Source: Diphasiastrum complanatum (Eukaryota > Streptophyta > Lycopodiopsida > Lycopodiales > Lycopodiaceae). From it: a stretch of 64,000 bases of DNA. A program made the position numbers and the translations under genes. Positions 23,238 through 33,169 of this stretch are shown here, piece by piece. The DNA lies in assembly GCA_029204225.1 (NCBI GenBank), contig CM055113.1, forward strand, positions 32,491,363-32,555,362, in the 5' to 3' direction. Each line of letters starts with the position of its first letter. Positions within the stretch are counted from its first letter, which is position 1. The notes beneath the pieces are model-generated. The model did not search any database, was not told the DNA's origin, and saw only the letters and a list, made by a program, of their open reading frames with translations.

Positions 23238-25581
23238 ACACACACATGCACACAAGTACAGACATAGCAACCTGCTCTGCTCTGTAATTTATTGAGATTT
23301 CTATTTCATGAGCTTTGAGAGGGAATCATAAAAAACCTAGGCAAGGATTTTCGTGGCATCAGAACTTAGTTTTCAATAATAACAAGGCATGGTTTGTCCA
23401 TCAAGGAAATTGTCAATATTATTGGAAAGTCTGTTCACAGGCCAAATAATTTGAGAATTAGATTTTGCCATGGACAATCAAGCTAATATCCATGTGAAAT
23501 GCAATAGGACCTCTATCCGTTTAAGAGATGCTTCTAAGATCTGTGGTAAACTTCACTTTGGTTCTCAAAATATAATTTCAGGTCTTTTAAATAAGCTCGT
23601 ATCGAGTGTGGCCCCTTCTAGGATCTGTGAACTCTGCTGAAGATGTGAACAGAAGAACTAAGCTCCTTTTTTAGTTTGTACTAGATAGCTACAGATAAAT
23701 GTACATCTCATGAGTCACACATGGTTTACATCACCTGCTTGTTAAAGAACTGTAAGGTGTTTCATTTTATAGTATCAGCTATCCAACTGCCAGAACTTCT
23801 TACTGAGATTGATACCAGACTGTTTTTGATGTCCTTAGTAGTAGGTTTGCATGTAAAGCTTTAAACCTTAGTTTTCTGCAAGCTCTTGAAACCTCCTAAT
23901 ATATGGCGCTCCTATTGGACGCCTATAGATGTATATTCAGCTGCTTGTATCAAATAACATCTCCCCTGCTCTGTTCTTATGCATTTCCATTTTAAAGTAC
24001 GAGTCTTCTAGGCTGTCCCTCCCAGTTTTGGGGGCTTAGTTTCTTCTCTTGAAACAAATATGCTGGTTTTTTTCCCCCTGTGCTCCAGACAGCATTCAGT
24101 TCAGAAAATGAGCCTGGTAATTACTGGTACATTATCTTGTGGTGAATTAATTTAGCATGTGCACATTTTACGTGTCGAGAGTCAATAGGAGAAATGTTTG
24201 CTTCATGGGAGGGTTCTTAAGTCTTTTCCTTCAACTTTTTAAATAGCATTCATAATCTTATTGTATCTTTATTTCTCTTTTACGCACCTAAGGAAGCGGA
24301 TGGTGGACGCGGATGCAGACGCGCCGGGGGTGCGTCCAGGGGTGGACGCGTCCACCCTTTTTTTTAATAATTTTTTTTAGTGTTAATAGGCTTAAAACAA
24401 TAAAAATAAATAAAAATAAAAATGGACGCGTCCGACCCTGCATCCGGGTCCGGACGCCGGACGTGGACGCAGATTGCCCACGTCCGGCCCGGACCCTCAT
24501 GTCTGATACGCACTTATTCTATCCAGGATATCGACCATACCTTTCTGTATCTTTGGCTTTTCTTGATGACTCATATTGGCATTAAGTACAAATGTTTGCT
24601 CCATGGAAAGATAATGTGATAATTTTTTAAAGTCTCATTTTCAACTTTACTGGTTATGGCATTTCTAATCTTATTGTATTGTCATATCAGTCTGGTTCAG
24701 TTATATTCTGCATGTTCAACATTCCTTTTCTATATCTTTGGCATTTCTTTACGACTTATATTGGTTTTCCATGTACCATTGAGGAAAAGTTTTCACAGAG
24801 AGATTAAAAATGTTTGATGATATTTATTTTTCTGGGTAGATATAGAGGTTGATCAATGCTCACAGAAACTCTAGAGTGTAAGAATAATGTTATGTAGAAA
24901 GCTTAGTGCTGTGCCACTTTGACACAGATTTATGCCCTTATCAATGTATACTGTCGGGGGGACACTAGCATGAAGAATGATGGCCTTGCAGACCAAATAA
25001 GTTTATGAACTTTCACTGAGCTTTATGGAGCTGTTTATGTCTCCTGCCATTACCAGCTCTGAAGATTGAAGGAAGAACAAGAAATCATGACTGCCCTGCC
25101 ATGTCTCCAAAATGTTCTCCTTATGACTTAAATCCAATTTGCCGCCTCGTCTCTTCTTTGGTACAGTTTCAAATGCTGGAATAAAAAAATTTGGGCACAT
25201 ATTTGATATCATAATTTTAGAGATACGAACTTCGTACTTTTTATGATTTCATGCACAGATATTCTGAGCTCAAAATAATGAGAACTGTCTCCGATATTTT
25301 ACCCTTTTGGTGGCAATATTCGAGACTAGCATATGATTTTTCATACAAGGTACTAACGCGCCTCTCATTTGAACAGAGAAGAAGCAGATGAGCTTTGCAG
25401 GAGTGTCGAAGAGGATGAGGGAAAAGACCGCACTTCTTCAGAATTTGCAGATGTGCTGTATCATGCCATGGTGCTTCTAGCAGTCCAAGATGTGAACTTG
25501 CAAGAAGTAATGAAAATTCTCAGGGCTCGATTCAGTCAATCAGGAATTGATGAAAAAAAAAATCGGAAATCAGGATTGTGA
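15769..25581 (+). CDS. HISN2: Histidine biosynthesis bifunctional protein HisIE, chloroplastic
   Basis: Carries out steps two and three of histidine synthesis in the plastid: phosphoribosyl-ATP pyrophosphohydrolase and phosphoribosyl-AMP cyclohydrolase. Five exons: 15769-16053, 17716-17961, 18172-18270, 23018-23172, 25377-25581, all with GT donors and AG acceptors and compatible phases (0,0,0,2), giving 329 codons. Residues 1-95 are Ser/Arg-rich, low in acidic residues and resemble a transit peptide. The cyclohydrolase domain (about 98-205) shows IKWDSNGLVVAIAQ, LWTKGETSSNF, the DCDHDS metal site and GPTCHTGAETCYF. The pyrophosphohydrolase domain (about 215-315) shows KIREEADELC and EFADVLYHAMVLL. 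No stop, frameshift or missing catalytic block is visible. Intron 3 (4.7 kb) holds an antisense copia element, introns 1 and 4 other repeats. Likely functional, subject to correct splicing of the expanded introns. Confidence 0.95.
16688..17640 (+). repeat. LTR-like sequence in HISN2 intron 1
   Basis: A purine tract (GAGAGAGGTGGACA) directly precedes TGTCATACCC, the usual arrangement of polypurine tract and LTR start in gypsy elements. A TATA-like CTATAAATATGG follows at about 17152. The right end is not resolved and no coding sequence precedes it, so this is at most a 3' end fragment with one LTR. The rest of the 1.66-kb intron is featureless. Confidence 0.4.
19359..20171 (-). pseudogene. copia RNase H
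   Basis: An open frame of 270 codons carries the copia tail: VDTPMEQNVKVS, YRTLIGSLIYLTTTRPDLSY, AYSDADFAGDKVDRKSTSAF, a block with LSSTKSEYKAL, YCDNQSSQALATNPTFHARSKH and LADLLTKALPR. It is the best-preserved part of the element and ends about 60 bases from the presumed polypurine tract. Confidence 0.9.
20080..21104 (-). pseudogene. copia reverse transcriptase
   Basis: Two overlapping frames make up the RT domain: one to 20358 with a HEWRDAMQKEYDALMENHTW block, YKARLVAKGF-type and TFAHVAKLVTIRL blocks and LNGYLEEEIFM, then 20421-20080 with SLYGLKQAPRAWYSRLN. A frameshift near 20420 separates them and another near 20160 leads into RNase H. The active site reads YVND instead of the usual YVDD, so a catalytic Asp is lost in addition to the frameshifts. 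Confidence 0.9.
21212..21660 (-). pseudogene. copia integrase fragment
   Basis: Begins at FIDDCSRYTW of the integrase core (about 21640), shows an RSDNGGEH block in another frame near 21545, and then reads openly through ESNGIKRE, TYSPQQNGIAERKNRT and SFWGEAIICANYLCKR. The catalytic Asp and Glu blocks are visible, but the zinc-binding N-terminus is deleted and the core is frameshifted. Confidence 0.85.
21668..22033 (-). pseudogene. copia zinc knuckle and protease
   Basis: A Lys-rich stretch is followed by the CCHC knuckle CFFCGSKGHFASEC (CX2CX4HX4C) and, 50 residues later, by the aspartic protease active site WWIDSGASSHMT. Soon after KNLMEV the frame jumps to the middle of the integrase core, so the rest of the protease, the GAG-pre-integrase zinc domain and the integrase N-terminus are deleted. 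Confidence 0.85.
22061..22633 (-). pseudogene. copia gag (UBN2-type) fragment
   Basis: Contains the UBN2 gag signature: KEAWDSLKGIYESKNTSR, then LMLRNKVLQSIRGSEQS, a conserved DDELVQIILNGLGDEF block and FHSVLVAEES. The family's usual N-terminal tryptophan-rich start is missing, so the 5' end of gag is truncated or diverged. It is separated by a frameshift from the zinc-knuckle frame that follows. Confidence 0.8.
23173..23235 (+). repeat. (CT)n microsatellite at the intron 4 donor of HISN2
   Basis: The array starts within the donor site (AG|GTCTCTCTT) and runs about 60 bp. The first intronic bases differ from the usual GTAAGT, so the donor is weak at positions +3 to +6. Confidence 0.95.
24288..24506. 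mobile_element. Small GC-rich palindromic element (219 bp) in HISN2 intron 4
   Basis: Two GC-rich ends containing GGACGCGTCCA-type palindromes flank an AT-rich core with a poly-T run. TACGCAC occurs immediately outside both ends (24281-24287 and 24507-24513), a likely target duplication of 7-8 bp. Architecture resembles the hAT-like elements at 25.8, 57.3 and 63.0 kb. Confidence 0.6.
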
Positions 25582-25828
25582 TGCCAAAGATTCAATATTA
25601 CTGATAGCTTAGTTCACAAAAATGAGTTGTTCGCATCGCATCATCAGGAAGAAAAAACAATATGCTTTTTGAATTTGCATCTAAAGCCCTAAAGTTGTGT
25701 AATCTGTTTGAAATATTGCATTGTGCACACCATAATTGCATTTCAAAACATGATATAAAAATTAAGGAATTTTGTTGTACATAAAAAAGAATGGAGAAAA
25801 TGAAATCAAATGTTTTTAACCTTCGGAA

Positions 25829-26493
25829 CATAGTTGCACAGAATCGCGTTTCTGGGAGGAGATGTTTCGGATACCGCGTTTCTCCTCCCAGAATCACAAA
25901 AAAAATTTATTTATTTATTTATTTATTTTTGGAAAAATAGCTTATGGCTGAAATTTTTTTAGGGGATCAATGGTCAAACAAGCGTTTTGCCTCTCAAAAG
26001 TGCAGTAGATGGGGCACAAAGAAATCTTATTTTCAATAGCTATTTGGTTGTTATTTGCTCTGGTTTTCAATAAATGCTCAGGGGGTTTCGGGGGGCGAGA
26101 AACAGGGGGTCCGGGGGGCGATAGTCCCCCGGTGAGGGGTTTGGGGGGCAACGCGCCCTAACGGTAAGGCCTCTTCATGACTTGGCCTTCCACTCCCTGA
26201 GCGAAAACACACTTACTGGGACCATCTGTGATCATAACAGACATGCTAGAGGTTAGTTTTGAATTTTTATCTTTCACAGAACCCAACATGGATTAATGCA
26301 CCTGAACTGGACCATCTTGCATCCGAAACAGTCGACAAATTACTCAGTAATTATGCTCTTGATTAGAGCTTTCATTTGATACCCATATTGTTCAAAAAAA
26401 AACCCAAAAAAAAAAAAAAAATTTAAAAAAAAACGTTTTTGGAATTTTTTCAAAAATTTCCGAAACGCGTTTCAGAAGCGCTGTGCAACTATG
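25829..26493. mobile_element. hAT-like non-autonomous element, 665 bp
   Basis: Both ends read CATAGTTGCACAG inward and continue into GAAACGCGTTTC-type palindromes. The exact 8-bp duplication CTTCGGAA flanks the element (25821-25828 and 26494-26501). Eight-base target duplications with short CA...GTTGCA termini indicate hAT superfamily. It encodes no transposase. It lies about 250 bp downstream of the HISN2 stop codon. Confidence 0.85.
26080..26150 (+). other. G-rich tract with quadruplex potential
   Basis: Within the hAT-like element, at least four runs of five or six G are separated by short loops (GGGGGTTTCGGGGGG, then GGGGGTCCGGGGGG), followed by a CCCCC run that could compete by hairpin formation. 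A complementary role in the element's life cycle is unknown. Confidence 0.6.
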
Positions 26494-26501
26494 CTTCGGA
26501 A

Positions 26502-27890
26502 CAATACTTCTCAAACCAAAAAGGTTGGGAATGGGTATCTATGGTGCACTCCTTGCATAGAAGCATATTTATTTGGGTGCCAATCTTTGATCCAGAATAT
26601 ATACAAACATGACACACTTGAGTTTCAAGAAGTTCTTGACATCATTTTGAAGTTCCGACTTTAGCAAGTCCACTCATTAGATCCTTGAACTTTATTTTTA
26701 TGCATACAATGAGCTTTACTATGTGTGCTTGTGCATGGTCACAGATATGCCAATAGTTTTTTATCCTCTGATTCGAATCATGTTTTGGCTTGGGTCGATT
26801 TATAATTTAGATCTCATTTTATTTCATTCTAATTAATTGGATTGATTGTAAATAAGAGATTGATTGATGTATCTACAATGGATTTTATAGTAACTATTTG
26901 AAGATGCATCTCCAAAATCTCGAAATCATGTTTCTTGATTCTTTCTATGAGAGACTGATTTTGAACTGTGTATCACTTTATTCAATGAGTAAGCCCATTC
27001 TAAGATGGTGAGAAACTATGAGCATGCCCTATGACAAAGCACAAACTCTAATTTCAAGGATGAGATGCAATTGTAGTGCCCCATACACACAAGTGAGCGA
27101 CTTTGGTGTCAATTAGTTTTATGCTTGCTCAAATGAAAAGTACCATTATTGCCTAGACTTGTGTAGAAGAAACTTGAGCAATATCAATAGTCAATCTTGG
27201 GGCAATGATTGTGTGAATATAATCCAAGAGCAATCCCATGAAGAAATTGTAAAACAAAAATGAGATGGTGGATGAATGAAGGTCTTTTCTTAGATAATTT
27301 TCAAAAGTAGCAAAGTGATAAATGGTCCTTGTGTGAAAAGTTGTGTAGGTGGTTTTGTCATTGGTCTTGCAAGTGTTATGGTTTTAAGTTGTGGTTGTGT
27401 TGTATTGATGTAAATAAAAATTTGAAATGCAAGACAAGGATATTTAGAGCACATTATTAACATGCAATTTTACCATCATAGATTGACGATGGCTTCAGAA
27501 TCTGTTTGGCCATTTTATGTGTGTTGTGATTTCTACTCTTAAGTCAAGCTTGGCAATTGAATAGAGAAGTAAATATTTGGTTTTCTTTTTAGAAGACTTC
27601 CAAAAAACACATCTTGCCTTTTCTTTTCTCATCCCATTTTTAATGGCAAGGGAATAATTGGAAATTTGGTTTGTTTGCAAACTCAAGATTGGTTAAGATT
27701 ATCCCATTGCATCTAATTTTTCATAATTGCTAAAATCTTGCTTTCATTGAGGTCACCCTTGTTTCTCTATGTAGTCTCAAGTGATATACTTCGAAAAATT
27801 TTGAGACATGACAAACAATTGCCTACATAATTTCTAATTTTTTGTATACGGTGAGAAATGCTATCGAAAGAATGAAAAGAGATACGATTA
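26502..27890. other. Intergenic, no gene recognised
   Basis: AT-rich DNA with short frames and no recognisable domain, repeat or RNA gene. Confidence 0.6.
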
Positions 27891-27892
27891 AT

Positions 27893-29138
27893 CTACGTCA
27901 GTATATCATTATATTGGCAAAGAGGTTCCATGTCAATCATAGTCCAATTATCAGTTTGATTAGTAATCCATTTCCAATCAAATTGCTTAAGGCTCGATTT
28001 CCATTGATAGGCAAGACAAATTAAGAGAAATATTTTCATAGCATTTTGCGATGTCAGTAGACCACATCGAAGTGATTTTGTCAGGCACATTAAGATAAAA
28101 TTCAGTAGATGAATCGCATTGCCAGAATAGGTTGGTATCCATAGTTAGAATACTCTGGTATGAAGTTGCCTTAAGGCCTGCTCTCTCCATAAGGAGCGGA
28201 GTCAGCATTACCGAGCTCCGGAAATAAACGTGGCCACCTTAGAAAAATAGTAGTCATGTGCGTTTGTAATTCATCTGAACGTATTTTTATGTGCCTTGAA
28301 AGTACAAAGTAAGAAAGGTAATTCTTCTTTTCCTATTAGAAAACCAGGTAATTTAGTAGTAAAAGTATCTCGGATCTCAATCATAGCCATGTCTAGTGTA
28401 TTCTCATTTTCTTTAGGAAACGGGACGAAATCTGGACTCGACAATCTCACTAAAGCCAAATTTCTTACAAGATAGATGCACATAGAACATGGGTTATGTT
28501 GAGCCTTATCCACACCATTCACATATAGATTGGTAGTAATCCAATTACGCTCATCAAGTTTTTTATTCATAATACTTTTTCCAAGTAGCCACTTAGTATT
28601 TTTCAAAAAGTTTGTTACAACACTTGTAAGCAGTTTCTGTAGATTTAATTCAATGACATGACTAGGTACCAATGGTACTTGGCAGCTATTGGCTTGACAA
28701 AATTCAAAGGCAGATTGATTTCCCACATCACAGATTTCTTGCGAGAAAGACTCTAACTGAGAAGCACTGTCTTTATCAAGGTCTTCGGTAAAAATCAATG
28801 GGTGACGGTGAAGTAGGAGCTATCGTAGAAGGGACATGAGTATCAATAGAGGAGTCACCATTTTCTTTTTCCAGACAAGCAAATACTTTTCGAACATGCG
28901 TATTACAGAATTTTTCATCAGCAGCAATTCGTTCAGCATAGTTTGAAAATTCCATATAAATTTTTTCAACCATGCTAAGGGATTCCTTCTTTTTAATAAA
29001 ATTCGCATAAATTTTGATCCAATCCATGATGCACATCAAATCAACAAGGCAAAGAATTTTATCATCCGGGCCAGCAACATTACAAGTAGTCATATCATAA
29101 GAAGTAATCAAATTGTGAACTTCAACAGCCTTCTTCAT
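27893..29138 (-). pseudogene. Decayed reverse-transcriptase gene, rvt-like or Penelope-like
   Basis: Three minus-strand frames in order (29138-28776, 28798-28271, 28208-27987) form the N-terminal part of one larger protein, broken by frameshifts. The first two give about 290 residues of mixed helical sequence with a Ser/Pro linker. The second ends with LPFLLCTFKAHKNTFR, the type of block that precedes the RT palm. The third carries SMWSTDIAKCYENISLN, an RT motif A in which the catalytic Asp sits in S-[TA]-D-I-x-[KR]-C-[FY]-E-x-I. This differs from copia, gypsy and LINE enzymes and recalls the single-copy cellular rvt genes or Penelope-like elements. The later motifs, including the [YF]xDD active site, are not recognisable downstream. 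RT identity is moderately sure, the subfamily is tentative. Confidence 0.45.
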
Positions 29139-30430
29139 GCAACATATAATAGTCTGAACAAAAGGACTAGGAGGAGGAAGGGACTCCCCATAGCCTAGAG
29201 TAACCGCATCATGAAACCATCATGTGGACTCAACATACAACAAACCTTGTTAGCCATAAAACACAAGTAAAGGTAAAGGTTTGGTGCTACCCTGACCAAA
29301 GGATAGTCGGGGTGGCATCAGACTAGAGAGAGAGTAACAAGATTTCACATACTCCCTCTTGACAAGTCAAGACCAAACCCTTTGAACCCTTCAATTTATA
29401 GCATAACAAATAAAAATATAGCTGTATAAAGTTTAACAGTACAGAGTACCATAAAGCGAAGCAAGTTTTAAGACACACAACTGTTACCTGCCACCATCCC
29501 ACACAACAAAACCGCACAAGTTAGTTGCGTGAGGAAGACAGGTGTCATAGTTGAGCAATAGTTGTTATTCATGTCCGAAACAAGATTCACTACTGTATTA
29601 GCTAGGTTGAATTAAAAACAAGTACGTCCAATCTTCCCAATCATTCATTACATAGCTTAACAATACGTTTTGCCCTTTTAACGAAGCCGTATCAGGGCAG
29701 ACGCCATATTGATCAGTAAAGGAACAGAAAGAAGGTATTAATTTCACATATACATTCTTCATGTAATCAGCTATCTTTCATTACATAGATGGACAGAGAT
29801 TGGCCGATGGTCATAGCGCTAGGTACTAGAGCACCACCATGCTATACTAGCCCCCACAAGCCTCCCGTATCAGTTTACCGAGAGTCCAGGCGTCGAACAA
29901 CTTGGGAAAATCCATGCCATTCAAGTGTACCATGGTCGAGCTCTATATAATTACTTGACTTTACTTATATTAACTGGACACTAGATGTAGAGAGAAAAAT
30001 ATTTAAAAAAAACTCATGTCCATGTTATCTATACGCATGCAGGATCAACTTATACTTTTTTATTACTTTAAAAAACATTACGCACAAGGTTTGTAAGTCA
30101 TCGTAAATACGTAAGTAAAATCATGGTATCAAGTTAGGTCACCAACCGTATTGGCGGTATTCTGTAAAGCGTCATACCTGAATGAGAGTTGAAGTCATCT
30201 CTTGTGAACTATCCATCTTCGGCTGCTTTAAATGAATCACCTACGTGCTAAGGCATTCACACCGCAAGTATTGATTTAGGTATAGAGTACTCTCGAAGCC
30301 AGACAGAATCATTATCAATAGTTAGCTATGTAGATTAATCGTAAAAGTAGAAAATTTTGCCATTTAAGGCAACTTTCAAATGCTGCAGGTATTTACGGAT
30401 ATTTTTTGTTTCTTCAATGTCCATTGAGAA

Positions 30431-30940
30431 TTGTTTCGATCGTGATAGTGGACCGGTTTGGTGGAGAGTTTTGTTTCTAGAAGCCTCACTGCAGATGATG
30501 ATTCCACAAGTGAATTAGAATACCTAATTTTGGATGTCGTTGCTGGGATTTTCGTTAGTTTGTATTGTAAAGTACACTCATGGCAGTGTTTGTCATTTGT
30601 AGCTTAATCTTGATCAAACTATAAGCTTAGGATTCAATTCTAGAAAATTTTTGGAACATGAATGACTTTAATTTCAAATTCAGTTTTATGGCCGTATAAG
30701 GTACTTAAACTGCCATTAATTGAATGCAACGCTTTGTTTTGATCGAACGTGTAGGTTGTGATAGCTATTTTGTTAGGAACAGGACTCCATAATGGGTCAA
30801 ACAAGCTCGTGCATGCCTCTGCTACAGTGGTAGTGCTGATGATTTGCCTTTTCGTTGCTGCATTTGCCTGGTCTCGGGGTCCATTGGCATGGCTTATTCC
30901 CAGCGAGATTTTCTCTCTGGAGATCAGATCCGGATATATC
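30431..30940 (+). pseudogene. Captured fragment of an STP-type monosaccharide transporter
   Basis: Two exon pieces are recognisable. 30431-30509 reads VSIVIVDRFG, then, after a one-base shift and a TAG stop, EASLQMMIPQ, matching the sugar-porter loop and following helix. After an intron-like gap with a GTGTAG acceptor, 30755-30940 reads the block ending VLMICLFVAAFAWSRGPLAW then LIPSEIFSLEIRSG, the conserved transmembrane segment and PSEIFxLEIRS motif of plant STP H+/hexose symporters. The intron is retained, so the fragment was captured from DNA, not mRNA. The rest of the transporter is absent; it cannot make a carrier. Confidence 0.85.
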
Positions 30941-31130
30941 TATGGCCGCATACACGTGTTAGAAGCATAGGATACTTTTTTCTAAGTCAAATACTTAACC
31001 TAGCTTTGGAATGGTACCTTTGGAATGAGGCCAAAATGTGCATATATAGGCTAGAGAGATTCTAGGAGCTAAAAATAGCAATTTTTACATTGTTTTGGAC
31101 TCTAATATTTAGACACATTATCTGTCCCGT

Positions 31131-31783
31131 TTGGAGTGGTCAATGGACAAGGGTAGCAAAAGGCCTGTGAGAGAAAGTATGGAAAAGAGCGAGTACTTCA
31201 TGCTCTTTCTCATGTCTGCATTTTGTCCGGAAGGTGGTATTGCTTTGGACCTGCTTGTAGGAGCTGGCACTTCAATCCTCGCTGCAAGAAAAGCTAGAGT
31301 TCATCTTTTTGGCATGGACATCGATGAGTCGTGTGTTTCATGGGTTAAAGAAAATCGAGGTTTGGATAGCTATTTACAAGTATTGTAACAATTTGTCCAT
31401 TTGTTTCACATTTCTTTGTTTGCAATCATCGTATAATGCTTGCTTAAATCACACTTGCAGTGCTCAAGATACCATAGCCTCAATCTAGGATTGTGGTTGA
31501 AGAATCAATTGCTATCCCGAAGCTTGGAAGTGAGCCAATTGACATGGGTTCGCCTGGATCTTAGTGAGTGTTTTACAGTTTGCTATATAGCATTTTGGGT
31601 TCTAGACTCAAAAATTATTCTAATTTGATATTTGCCAGTGATTTGCCTTGTTAGGTTGAATCCATGGCCAGGTTGTTGGAGGCAACAAGAGATAATGAGC
31701 GTGTCCCATTACGTGTGAAGAAACCTCAAAAAAAATGCATGTTCGTGGATGATGAGGCCTTGGAGATTTCGGACAAGTGTTAG
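31131..31783 (+). pseudogene. Captured fragment with a SAM-dependent (DNA N4/N6-type) methyltransferase motif
   Basis: 31131-31388 encodes a block with FCPEGGIALDLLVGAGTSIL then AARKARVHLFGMDIDES. The hydrophobic strand, the GxGTS loop and the acidic residue ending the next strand are the AdoMet-binding motif, and the preceding PEGG fits the C-terminal position of this motif in beta-class DNA methyltransferases. After a splice-like gap, small open pieces follow near 31490 (IAIPKLGSEPIDM in one frame) and 31657-31783 (a block ending FVDDEALEISDKC and a stop). No catalytic (D/S/N)PP(Y/W) motif is present. It ends about 45 bp from the right inverted repeat. Host gene of origin is not identified. 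Confidence 0.5.
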
Positions 31784-32129
31784 ATAGGTCTCTGCTGCTT
31801 TAGATTATGGTGATTTGTAAGCATGTGGTACAAAAAGATTGAACGTACTTGTATTTATTTTTAACCTAGCTGATAAAGTAGTGAATCTTGTTTCGGACAT
31901 GAATAACAACTGATGCTCAGCTATGACACCTGTCTTCGTCACACGACTAACTTGTGCGGTTTTGTTGTGTGGGATGGTGGCAGGTAACAGCTGTGTGTCT
32001 TAAAACTTGCTTCGCTTTATAGTACTCTGTACCGTTAAACTTTATACAGCTGTATTTTTATCTCTTATGCTATAAATTGAAGGGTTCAAAGGGTTTGGTC
32101 TTGACTGGTCAAGAGGGACTATGTGAAAT

Positions 32130-32133
<4 letters not shown>

Positions 32134-32190
<57 letters not shown>

Positions 32191-32294
32191 GTCCTAAATA
32201 AATATAAATTTAACAATCTATTACTACCATAGACTGTATATATAATCTTAAATTCTAAATGAATGCAAAATGTTAAACACACACACACACACAT

Positions 32295-32360
<66 letters not shown>
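32134..32360 (+). repeat. (CT)n and (AC)n(CT)n(AC)n microsatellites with a 25-bp direct repeat
   Basis: A CT array at 32134-32185 and an AC-CT-AC array at about 32277-32360 each precede a copy of ATAAATTTAACAATCTATTA (near 32203 and 32364), so the microsatellite and its flank were duplicated together. Confidence 0.9.
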
Positions 32361-32361
<1 letters not shown>

Positions 32362-32421
32362 TTATAAATTTAACAATCTATTACTACCCAACTATCTCTC
32401 TGCCATGGTATAGTGATTTGG

Positions 32422-32740
32422 ATGTACTTGGCCACCTATTCCCTGACCTCCTTTAGGTCACCTTTGGTGAAGATCAACCCCACATTGCCAACCAGTAAAG
32501 GCATTAGATTCAATACATCAGAGTTGTCATTCTTCTCGGAGATGGTTCGAATAGTCCGCTTCATCATGGTGTTCTTCCACATCAGCACAACGGAATCTGG
32601 CAGCAAACCCCTCCTGATCTGCTGAAGCTGTGTAGATCCAATGTTGTCAGCCACACAGATCAAAGCCTTGGAGTACTCCTCAAGCAAGCCTAATATCATA
32701 GACAAGACTTTTTCTCGGCCTTCTCCCCCTTGAAGCCCAT
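32422..32740 (-). pseudogene. 60S acidic ribosomal protein P0 pseudogene, 5' part
   Basis: The minus strand starts at an ATG (32740) with [12 protein letters not shown], then shifts frame to a [10 protein letters not shown] block, then to [20 protein letters not shown], then a block with [13 protein letters not shown] and [16 protein letters not shown]. These match the N-terminal, rRNA-binding half of ribosomal P0 in order. Defects are a frameshift after KKS, a second one before the LLEEY block, Trp for Gly in VLMGKNTMMKR, and a TAG in place of the Glu codon after VRE. Homology ends after VAKY. No intron separates the blocks; a processed or truncated copy is likely, but the short span does not prove it. 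Confidence 0.85.
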
Positions 32741-32777
32741 CCTCGCAAAGCTGTCTGCACAGAAAACCCTTGAAGAA

Positions 32778-32880
32778 CAATATTATGCAACAAAATCAAA
32801 CAGAAATGGAAACGGAAAGCTGATGTAAGGTCAATATTATGCAACAAAATCAAACAGAAATGGAAACTGATAGGTGTGAT
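32778..32880 (+). repeat. 54-bp-period direct duplication
   Basis: CAATATTATGCAACAAAATC with its following bases occurs at 32778 and again at 32832, upstream of the P0 pseudogene start. Confidence 0.9.
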
Positions 32881-33016
32881 GAGCGCCAAATCTTCAATCG
32901 AAGTAGAGAGCTTTCTCAAAACCTCATTCCGCGGGAAAACGCTCGCAATAGAAAGCATTCACAGTAGAGAATTGAAAACAAAATGCACTACCCTCTCCTA
33001 ATTCCAGTCCAAACTG

Positions 33017-33017
33017 C

Positions 33018-33052
<35 letters not shown>
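33017..33052 (+). repeat. (CT)n microsatellite
   Basis: CT array about 380 bp upstream of the broken small gene, in a position comparable to the (TC)n array upstream of copy B. Confidence 0.95.
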
Positions 33053-33055
<3 letters not shown>

Positions 33056-33169
33056 CTCTACTCCATACACTCATTCATTTCAAAAAAATTCAAAAAAGAG
33101 GTTCCCGGGCAGCTCACCCCTGCCCGATCGCGCTGCTCCGAAACCCAAATTATTTTATTATATATAGAT

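Larger units (their letters stand above)
29327..32135. mobile_element. Pack-MULE-like unit with ~310-bp inverted repeats
   Basis: Bases 29327-29645 reappear as the reverse complement at about 31829-32135; shared landmarks are GATTTCACATA at the tips and AGATTGGACGTACTTG at the inner edge. The 2.2-kb interior holds a sugar-transporter fragment and a methyltransferase-like fragment, both plus strand, and no transposase. The right tip runs into a (CT)n array, which hides the target duplication. Mutator affiliation is inferred from the repeat length and gene capture. Confidence 0.75.

Noticed and set aside
27893-29138. Telomerase reverse transcriptase as identity of the RT remnant
   Set aside because: No telomerase-specific T motif or RNA-binding domain could be seen; rvt- or Penelope-like is a better, still tentative, fit.
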